Below are positions 1 through 4,136 of a stretch of 6,240 nucleotides of DNA, piece by piece (within the stretch, counting starts at the first letter, position 1; each line of letters starts with the position of its first letter). This DNA is from Nitrospirota bacterium (lineage in GTDB: Bacteria; Nitrospirota; Nitrospiria; Nitrospirales; UBA8639). The notes beneath the pieces are model-generated. The model saw only the letters and a program-made list of their open reading frames with translations, searched no databases and had not been told where the DNA came from. The stretch lies in contig JAOUGQ010000180.1 in the NCBI GenBank assembly GCA_029865515.1, positions 1 through 6,240 of the forward strand. Direction: 5' to 3'. Made by a program: the position numbers and the translations under genes.

Positions 1-87
1 GCTTGTATTTGCGAATCTTGCCACGCTACCCCTGATATAGGCCATTAGGGAAAGACCTTTCCCCCCGATCTACAGGAGGGCTACCGC

Positions 88-399
88 ATGCGAGCGATAA
101 TATTCTTTGGATGTTTCCTGTTTGTGGCAGGCAGTGTCTGGGCCCAAGTTTGGGAGGATCCGTGGCAACCGGCCTCACAGCTTCACCCGAATCCTCCAAG
201 ATACGAATACGGGCAACGGCCGGTCCCCTCCACCTCAGAGTCGTTGCAAGGCTTCGATGCGTGGTATCAACAACAGCGTGAACAACAACGACAACAGCAC
301 GAGCGTTATCGGCAGGAAGCCCTCCAGCATGAATTGAACCAAATGAACCGACTGCGGACGTATGATCGACTGCATTGGGGACCTCTGCAACCGGATTAG
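88..399 (+). CDS. Small secreted Gln/Arg-rich protein, unknown function
   Basis: 103 codons. The start is well fixed: AGGAGGG at 74-80 lies 7 nt before the ATG. Residues 1-19 form a classic Sec signal peptide: Arg2, a hydrophobic core (AIIFFGCFLFVAG), then VWA followed by Gln20, which fits signal peptidase I cleavage after Ala19. There is no lipobox Cys, so the product should be a soluble periplasmic or exported protein of about 84 residues. The mature part opens with a Trp/Pro-rich stretch (residues 22-45). It then has a strongly polar segment (about 58-90) dominated by Gln, Arg, Glu and Tyr, probably helical, and ends in a short Trp/Pro tail. I do not recognise a family. The composition would suit a periplasmic or envelope-associated scaffold or binding protein, but that is only inference. 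No convincing promoter is visible in the 73 bases upstream, and the gene stands alone. Confidence 0.8.
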   Translation: MRAIIFFGCFLFVAGSVWAQVWEDPWQPASQLHPNPPRYEYGQRPVPSTSESLQGFDAWYQQQREQQRQQHERYRQEALQHELNQMNRLRTYDRLHWGPLQPD

Positions 400-731
400 C
401 CGTATTAAGTTGTGGCGGACGGACTCCTTCGTTACCCTACTTCTCCCCCCTGCCTGTAAAAACTGATTTGGGCTAACGGGGTCTTGCCCCGATTTGGTGG
501 ACAGAGCCCGACACCATTATTCTCCGTTCGAGGCATAGGCCCCAATAGCCGGATCGGCTTGACTACGGGGTAACGGGAATCTCACCCGTTGACGGAAATT
601 CTGTGTTGTGTGCCGAGAAGGCTGCGAACAATCCTGGCCTTTTTCGTGTTAGTCCCTTCCCTTCTTCGCTTCCCTTTATCCAGGGTATTTTCTATGGTGA
701 GGTTTTGGCTGGCACAATATACAATGACCGT
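400..731. other. Non-coding stretch with three short hairpins
   Basis: No protein-like reading frame is seen in these 332 bases; the in-frame upstream extension of the SRAP gene (from 603) does not resemble that family. Three perfect short inverted repeats follow one another. CGGGG/CCCCG at 477-481 and 487-491 (5-nt loop) is bracketed by GGGCT at 470-474 and AGCCC at 505-509. AGCCG/CGGCT at 547-551 and 555-559 (3-nt loop) is bracketed by CCCC at 540-543 and GGGG at 567-570. AACGGG/CCCGTT at 572-577 and 585-590 has a 7-nt loop. None is followed by a proper T run, so these are poor intrinsic terminators. They could be structured leader RNA, a small RNA, or the remains of a repeat element. Confidence 0.45.
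718..723 (+). promoter_or_regulatory. Candidate -10 box for a leaderless SRAP transcript
   Basis: TATACA at 718-723 (in context TATACAAT) matches the sigma-70 -10 consensus at 4 or 5 positions depending on register. Initiation about 7 nt downstream would fall at or just before the ATG at 732, which would suit the absence of a nearby Shine-Dalgarno sequence. The expected -35 region around 695-700 (TGGTGA) is poor, so this is a weak call. Confidence 0.25.
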
Positions 732-1400
732 ATGTGTGGTCGCTTCACACGCAAAGAAAATATGCGGCAATTGGCGGAACTCTTAGGCCTGAAGGTCCTC
801 CCATCGTTACGTTCGCGCTACAACATTGCCCCCTCGCAACTCGTCGCCTGCGTACGGACCAACCCGGAGTCTTTGGAACGGGAATGTGTAGAACTGCAAT
901 GGGGACTCGTGCCGTCCTGGGCCAAAGATCCGAGCATTGGCTATAAGATGATCAATGCCCGCGCGGAGACCGTGGCCGAGAAGCCGTCGTTTCGGAAGTC
1001 GTTCAAACAGCAACGCTGTCTGGTGCTTGCGGATGGCTTTTATGAATGGAAACGCGAAGGGAAAACCAAACAACCCTATTATATCCGATTCAAAGACCAC
1101 CGGCTTTTTGCATTTGCCGGCTTGTGGGAACGATGGGAGAAACAGGAGCCGGCCCTAGAAACGTGTGCCTTGATCACAACCGGCCCCAATGCCCTGATGG
1201 AACCCATCCATAACCGAATGCCCGTCATTCTACCGGAACAGGCGTATGCGAGCTGGCTCAACCCTGGCCTGAATAACACGGTCTACCTCAGTGGACTCTT
1301 GGAGCCATATCCGGCCGAGGAGATGGAAGCCTATCCGGTCAGTCCGATGGTGAACAATCCCAGAAATGATCAGCCCGAATGTATGATGCCCGTGCAATAA
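732..1400 (+). CDS. yedK: SRAP-domain abasic-site processing protein (YedK/HMCES family)
   Basis: 222 residues, about the length of E. coli YedK. The family forms a stable thiazolidine DNA-protein crosslink with abasic sites in single-stranded DNA, through the alpha-amine and thiol of Cys2 once Met1 is removed. This shields the lesion from nucleases and error-prone bypass. The start must be 732 because it gives MCGRFT with Cys2. An in-frame start at 603 would add 43 unrelated residues and bury that Cys. Visible landmarks are Cys2; RYNIAPSQ at 29-36; WGLVPSWAKD at 57-66; Asn75 in INARAET; Glu105 in DGFYEWK; and His160 in HNRMPVIL. Asn75, Glu105 and His160 have the same numbers as the catalytic residues of YedK, so the enzyme should be active. 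No Shine-Dalgarno sequence lies close to the ATG; the nearest purine run (GGTGAGG, ending about 30 nt upstream) is too far, so translation may be leaderless or weak. No LexA-type operator was found upstream. Confidence 0.95.
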   Translation: MCGRFTRKENMRQLAELLGLKVLPSLRSRYNIAPSQLVACVRTNPESLERECVELQWGLVPSWAKDPSIGYKMINARAETVAEKPSFRKSFKQQRCLVLADGFYEWKREGKTKQPYYIRFKDHRLFAFAGLWERWEKQEPALETCALITTGPNALMEPIHNRMPVILPEQAYASWLNPGLNNTVYLSGLLEPYPAEEMEAYPVSPMVNNPRNDQPECMMPVQ

Positions 1401-1449
1401 AAGGGCAACGGCCTGTGGTTTCTACTCTACACACCACGACCCCTGAGTC

Positions 1450-1608
1450 ATGAAGCCCAGAGGCCGGTTGTCGCTGGGTGTGTTGGTTTTCATACTGCCC
1501 AGTCTGTCAAATGTCAGTTACATTGCCCATGCCGGGCGAAGAGCAATGGGCACCATCATGGAGAAAATCAAGAGGACACTCCCAAAAAACTCAAATGCAT
1601 GTTTGTAG
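1450..1608 (+). CDS. Possible 52-residue secreted microprotein
   Basis: A short frame from ATG 1450 to TAG 1606-1608, 49 bp after the SRAP stop. Its N-terminus looks like a Sec signal peptide: a basic start (MKPRGR), the hydrophobic core LSLGVLVFILPSL, and YIAHA before Gly29, which fits cleavage after Ala28 (AHA motif). The predicted mature peptide is only 24 residues, basic, and has a single Cys near the end. No Shine-Dalgarno sequence is visible before the ATG, which argues against efficient expression. It may be a genuine microprotein, the front of a secreted protein lost by frameshift, or chance. No family recognised. Confidence 0.3.
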   Translation: MKPRGRLSLGVLVFILPSLSNVSYIAHAGRRAMGTIMEKIKRTLPKNSNACL

Positions 1609-1724
1609 GACTTGATCCAGTAAGGAATATCTTTCCCCTTTCGCAATGGAGAATTCCTTCCGAGAATGTAAGGACGTTTTTTGGGGCTGGGATCTTGCCG
1701 GGTTTGAGGAAATCCTCCATAGAC

Positions 1725-1730
1725 AGGAGA
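1725..1730 (+). promoter_or_regulatory. Ribosome binding site fixing the membrane-protein start
   Basis: AGGAGA at 1725-1730 lies 6 nt before ATG 1737. This selects 1737 over the far-upstream in-frame ATG at 1599, which has no such signal and would add 46 residues of unconvincing sequence. ATG 1743 (12 nt away) is a less likely alternative. Confidence 0.65.
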
Positions 1731-1736
1731 CGGATC

Positions 1737-2318
1737 ATGGGGATGGATGTCAAACAATATCACTCCATTACTGTCTGGAAGCTGGCGGTGGAGTGTCTTC
1801 CCCATCTGAGAGTGGTGGCCCTCTATCTCCTCATTGCGAAAGTTTCTGGTGTGCTCTCTGAAGTTGTTTCTCTGTTGCTGGTTGGGCTGGGTATTCTCTC
1901 TCTCTATTTTGTGGGCTGGAAAGCCTCGTTAAAAAAAAGAAGTGAAAAGTCATTAAAGTATGCCTACGGTCAAGACGATCTCGCCATAGAATGCAGTTGT
2001 GTGTTTGCACTTATTATGATGTTTGGCCTCTTCTTTCAAGGCTTGCACCATCAATTTCCCGATTTGTTTATGGTCAAAGATGGAGCCACCTACCTGCATT
2101 GGCTGCTCTTCACCCTAGAGAATATTTTCGAATCGATTTTCGACATATTAAGTCTGTACGAAATAAAGCTTTCTGGAATTCAACCGACTGATAATTTGGC
2201 CAAATCGCTTATGTTGTTCTTTCGTTTCACGGTGAATGTCGTGGTCCTCATTCTGATTGTCAGGAACTGGCGAAATTTGAAAAGCTATTGGCAGGTCAAC
2301 AAGAAAAGAACGTTATAG
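1737..2318 (+). CDS. Multi-pass inner-membrane protein, unknown family
   Basis: 193 residues from the start chosen by the AGGAGA site. Hydrophobic segments lie at about 24-40, 42-60, 84-102 and 157-176. A weaker amphipathic one at about 117-140 is rich in aromatics and acidic residues (WLLFTLENIFESIFDILSLY). The loop after the second segment is strongly basic (WKASLKKRSEKSLK, about 61-74), which by the positive-inside rule puts it in the cytoplasm. The C-terminus (RNWRNLKSYWQVNKKRTL) is also basic and probably cytoplasmic. The hydrophobic pair, short loop and final helix loosely recall small ion-channel-like proteins, but there is no TVGYG selectivity filter, no voltage-sensor arginine ladder and no other diagnostic motif, so no function is assigned. 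It stands alone; the next gene in the same direction belongs to the insertion sequence, 33 bp downstream. Confidence 0.75.
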   Translation: MGMDVKQYHSITVWKLAVECLPHLRVVALYLLIAKVSGVLSEVVSLLLVGLGILSLYFVGWKASLKKRSEKSLKYAYGQDDLAIECSCVFALIMMFGLFFQGLHHQFPDLFMVKDGATYLHWLLFTLENIFESIFDILSLYEIKLSGIQPTDNLAKSLMLFFRFTVNVVVLILIVRNWRNLKSYWQVNKKRTL

Positions 2319-2323
2319 ATCCC

Positions 2324-2346
2324 AAGGGTGAATGACCTGTTTTTTT
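2324..2346 (+). terminator. Weak candidate terminator after the membrane-protein gene
   Basis: Just after the stop codon there is an AGG...CCT mini-stem (about 3 bp) followed almost at once by a run of seven T at 2340-2346. The T run is good but the stem is too short for a confident intrinsic terminator. The IS boundary begins 5 nt later. Confidence 0.25.
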
Positions 2347-2351
2347 GATAG

Positions 2352-2380
2352 TGAGACAAAAATAGGGTACAAGGTGAGTC
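2352..2380. repeat. Left terminal inverted repeat of the IS
   Basis: Begins TGAGACAAAA and ends GTGAGTC. It matches the reverse complement of 3791-3819 at 22 of 29 positions: the outer 10 bases and inner 7 are identical, with mismatches in the middle. This pattern is typical of IS3-family ends, where outer and inner blocks serve cleavage and transposase binding. Confidence 0.9.
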
Positions 2381-2402
2381 GTTCTCAGAAGGAGGGAACG
2401 AC

Positions 2403-2699
2403 ATGGAGAAACGAAGCCGACGGGTGTTCACCCCGGAACAGAAATTTGCGATCTTGCAAGACATCGAGACCTTCCCGACCGTGAAAGAGGGGTTGGAGAA
2501 ATACCAACTCTGTCATTCCGTGTATCAAAAGTGGAAGCGGCAATTGGCCGTAGGCGTGCGGGCCTCGCTACGGAACAGCAAGCCGCTGAAAGCCCCCGAT
2601 CTGCGCCGGCTGGAGACCGAAAACAAGAAGCTCAAAGAGGTTGTTCTCACCCAGTCGTTGATCATCAGTGAGTTAAAAAAAGAGATGCACTTGGACTGA
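2403..2699 (+). CDS. IS3-family OrfA (transposase DNA-binding subunit)
   Basis: 98 residues with a strong ribosome site (AAGGAGGG at 2389-2396, 6 nt before ATG). OrfA gives the N-terminal part of the OrfAB transposase and, made alone, usually represses transposition. Residues about 8-50 form the helix-turn-helix (RRVFTPEQKFAILQDI; then EKYQLCHSVYQKWKRQL). A leucine-zipper-like coiled coil follows at about 66-95 (LRRLETENKKLKEVV, then SLIISELKKEM), with Leu70, Leu77 and Leu91 in heptad register; this part normally mediates multimerisation. The frame ends in TGA, 15 nt past the A7 slippery stretch. It appears intact, in contrast to the broken orfB, so it could still be expressed and act on related copies elsewhere. 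Confidence 0.88.
   Translation: MEKRSRRVFTPEQKFAILQDIETFPTVKEGLEKYQLCHSVYQKWKRQLAVGVRASLRNSKPLKAPDLRRLETENKKLKEVVLTQSLIISELKKEMHLD
2675..2681 (+). promoter_or_regulatory. A7 slippery heptamer for programmed -1 frameshifting
   Basis: Seven A in a row, read in the orfA frame as A_AAA_AAA (last base of TTA, then two Lys codons). This is the X_XXY_YYZ arrangement used by IS3 elements to make the OrfAB fusion. A -1 slip here enters exactly the frame that encodes the orfB remnant. The AAGGCGGGAGGG stretch at 2699-2710, about 18-29 nt downstream, includes a purine-rich run; any stimulatory structure was not worked out. Confidence 0.8.
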
Positions 2700-3666
2700 A
2701 GGCGGGAGGGCGACTGTTGGGCACGCAGAAAAGCGCGATTATCGAGACCGTGAAGGAGGCCCGGCGGCATGGGCGCCGGGTGGGGGAGGTGTTGGCGACG
2801 TTAGGGAACAACCGGGCCACCTATTATTGATGGAAGCAGGGGCGAGGCGCTGGCCCTGCTCGACAGGAGTTGGCCTTACGACCGGATGAACCGCGGCGGA
2901 TCGACGAGGTGAAAGCGGCCTTTCCTGAGTATTGCCATCGACGCATCCAGGGGGTGTTGCAGGCCCAGGGTTTCTATATGTCTCCGTCTGCGGGGTATGC
3001 GTACCTCAAAAAACGGGGCCAGGTGGAGCCGTATACGCGGCGAGAGGCGCCCTGGAAGCAGTCGCGCTACGAGATCCGGCCCCGATATCTCTTGTGGGGC
3101 GGTGATTGGACCAAGCTCCGCATTGGGCATGTGCGGTGATACCTGGTGACCCTCATCGATTACTTCTCTCGCTATCTGATTGCGTTCGAGGTCGTGCCCA
3201 CTGTCAATGCCTCTCATGTGCAGGCGATCTATCGACAGGGGTTGAAAGCCCAATGGATCCCGCTCGCGGCTACGTCGAAACCTGAGTTACGGGTGGATCG
3301 GGGGTCGCCGAATACGGCGTGGGTGATCCAGCAGTTCTTTCGCCAACTCGAAGCGGACCTCTCGTTTGCCAGGGTCCGCCGGCCCACAGACAATGCGATC
3401 ACGGAACGCTTTTACGGCAGTCTCAAACAAGAGGAAATCTATCTGGTGGGCAATTATCCGGATGCGCGGGCAGCCCGCGAGGAAATTGAGCGGTATATTC
3501 CCCACTACAACCATCGCCGCCCCCATCAAGCCCTGATGTTACGTCCGCCTATGTGCACCAGATCAATAACAATACGGAGCTGGTCCAGGAACGCCAGATC
3601 CTCAAACGGGCCGCGCGGAACCGACGACGAGCCTATTGGCTCCAGGCCTCCAAGAAGGCAATTTAG
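2681..3666 (+). pseudogene. IS3-family orfB transposase, disrupted (two TGA stops, one frameshift)
   Basis: Read in the -1 frame from the A7 site, this encodes the DDE/rve transposase catalytic part. The triad is intact: Asp at 3104-3106 (GGDWTKL), Asp at 3296-3298 (RVDRGSPNT) and Glu at 3404-3406 (NAITERFYGSLKQEE). There are 63 residues between the Asps and exactly 35 between the second Asp and Glu. The HTH_21-like upstream part is at about 2885-3035, and the late motif YNHRRPHQAL at about 3505-3534. Lesions: TGA at 2828-2830 (ATYY*WKQG, where the family usually has Arg), TGA at 3137-3139 (HVR*YLVTLID), and a shift near 3542-3550. After that shift the protein continues one frame back as YVHQINNNTELVQERQ and a basic tail to TAG at 3664-3666. 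A single lost G in CGTCCG(G)CCTATG would explain the shift. Each lesion is one base change, so decay seems recent. Confidence 0.88.
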
Positions 3667-3680
3667 GGGGAGGCTCGGGT

Positions 3681-4118
3681 ATGGACCAGAAGGAGATCGT
3701 CGAATATACGGCAAATATGGCAGGCGGTTTGGCCGAGAAGCAGCCCAGAAGGGAGCTGCCCATCCAGGGGGAGGAGAATTTGCAACCAGTGACTCACAAA
3801 ATATCCTTATTTTGTCTCATTAAGAAAAAACTAGACAAACCAATGGGGGTTGGTCAAACCTGTTTTAGATCTGTTTCTGGAAATCGGGCGGCTGCGTTGT
3901 CCTGTATTTCATGTATTTCAACAGTGGGTTTTGAGTTTTTTGACCACACGGGCTCCAGAGACATTGCAACTAGTCGTTCATCAGGGGACTTAATAACTGG
4001 CTTCAGATTATCTTTAATCGGGAATCCATTTCCAAGCCCTTCCCGGGAAGACAGGAATTCATCTTTGTCTGTTTTCATATGGATACTCGCCACAAACGGG
4101 GTGGCTAGGTCGGACTAA
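3681..4118 (+). CDS. Small frame after orfB that runs out of the IS
   Basis: An ATG at 3681 with a strong purine site (GGGGGAGG at 3666-3673, 7 nt spacing) opens right after the orfB stop. Residues 1-46 are encoded inside the IS (MDQKEIVEYTANMAGG, then a charged segment with EKQPRREL and QGEEN). Codon 47 straddles the right end, and the frame then continues through 98 residues of flanking DNA to 4118. The IS part looks protein-like. The flanking part is rich in Ser and Cys and lies antisense to a better candidate gene (3854-4078), so it is probably chance. The first 46 codons may be a third IS reading frame, a former downstream part of orfB, or non-coding. No family recognised. Confidence 0.25.
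   Translation: MDQKEIVEYTANMAGGLAEKQPRRELPIQGEENLQPVTHKISLFCLIKKKLDKPMGVGQTCFRSVSGNRAAALSCISCISTVGFEFFDHTGSRDIATSRSSGDLITGFRLSLIGNPFPSPSREDRNSSLSVFIWILATNGVARSD
3791..3819. repeat. Right terminal inverted repeat of the IS
   Basis: Starts GACTCAC and ends TTTTGTCTCA. Its reverse complement matches the left end (2352-2380) at 22 of 29 positions, with identical terminal 10 and internal 7 bases. It marks the right boundary at the terminal CA, 153 bp beyond the orfB stop. Confidence 0.9.
3854..4078 (-). CDS. Small hydrophilic hypothetical protein (74 aa)
   Basis: Begins MKTDKDEF and ends in TGA at 3856-3854. It lies 47 bp downstream of the efflux gene stop on the same strand, so it could be read from that transcript. 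The sequence is polar with balanced charge, has no signal peptide or membrane segment, and contains readable blocks (GNGFPIKDNLKPVIK; SPDERLVAMSLEPVW; KPTVEIHEIQ). Its composition and codon choice look like a real protein, unlike the Ser/Cys-rich frame on the other strand. The ribosome site is weak (GGCGAG, 7 nt before ATG). An upstream GTG at 4093 would add 5 residues. The stop lies 34 bp outside the IS end, so the IS did not truncate it. No family recognised; it may also be a relic. Confidence 0.45.
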   Translation of the reverse strand: MKTDKDEFLSSREGLGNGFPIKDNLKPVIKSPDERLVAMSLEPVWSKNSKPTVEIHEIQDNAAARFPETDLKQV

Positions 4119-4136
4119 GCCCTGATTAAAAGTCCG
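4111..4136. repeat. Inverted repeat over the efflux gene stop codon
   Basis: CGGACT at 4111-4116 and AGTCCG at 4131-4136 pair perfectly around a 14-nt loop containing the TAA of the efflux gene. A second perfect stem, GCCAC/GTGGC (4089-4093 and 4101-4105), lies just beyond. Neither is followed by a T run on the minus strand, so a Rho-independent terminator is not supported; they may stabilise the mRNA 3' end or be chance. Confidence 0.35.

Larger units (their letters stand above)
2352..3819 (+). mobile_element. IS3-family insertion sequence, degraded (1468 bp)
   Basis: A complete element by structure: ends TG...CA, imperfect 29-bp terminal inverted repeats, orfA, an A7 frameshift signal, then an orfB with a DD(35)E transposase core. 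Length fits the family range of about 1.2-1.6 kb. The inside is visibly richer in G+C than its surroundings (38 of 60 bases at 2701-2760 against 28 of 60 at 1861-1920), consistent with acquisition. orfB carries two in-frame TGA codons and a frameshift, so this copy should not make its own transposase. Flanking pentamers (GATAG left, TTAAG right) do not match, so the target duplication has decayed, was never there, or the ends were joined by recombination. It sits between convergent genes and interrupts no recognisable coding region. Family subgroup not assigned. Confidence 0.9.

Noticed and set aside
520..545. tRNA-like GTTCGAGGC motif
   Set aside because: It resembles a T-loop, but the flanking bases do not form the T stem and no acceptor or anticodon arms can be drawn.
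590..620. LexA (SOS) box near the SRAP gene
   Set aside because: Only a half-site-like CTGT is present; no CTGT-N8-ACAG arrangement is seen.
603..731. Longer start for the SRAP protein at 603
   Set aside because: It would add 43 unrelated residues and displace the catalytic Cys from position 2; ATG 732 gives the exact family numbering.
1518..1805. 95-residue minus-strand frame
   Set aside because: Antisense to the membrane-protein gene start and its ribosome site, without its own ribosome site or recognisable features.
2876..3253. 125-residue minus-strand frame inside the IS
   Set aside because: Exact antisense of the orfB catalytic region, which has a clear DD(35)E identity; it is a shadow in GC-rich sequence.
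2347..3824. Target-site duplication around the IS
   Set aside because: The flanks (GATAG and TTAAG) do not match at 3, 4 or 5 bases, so no duplication is claimed.
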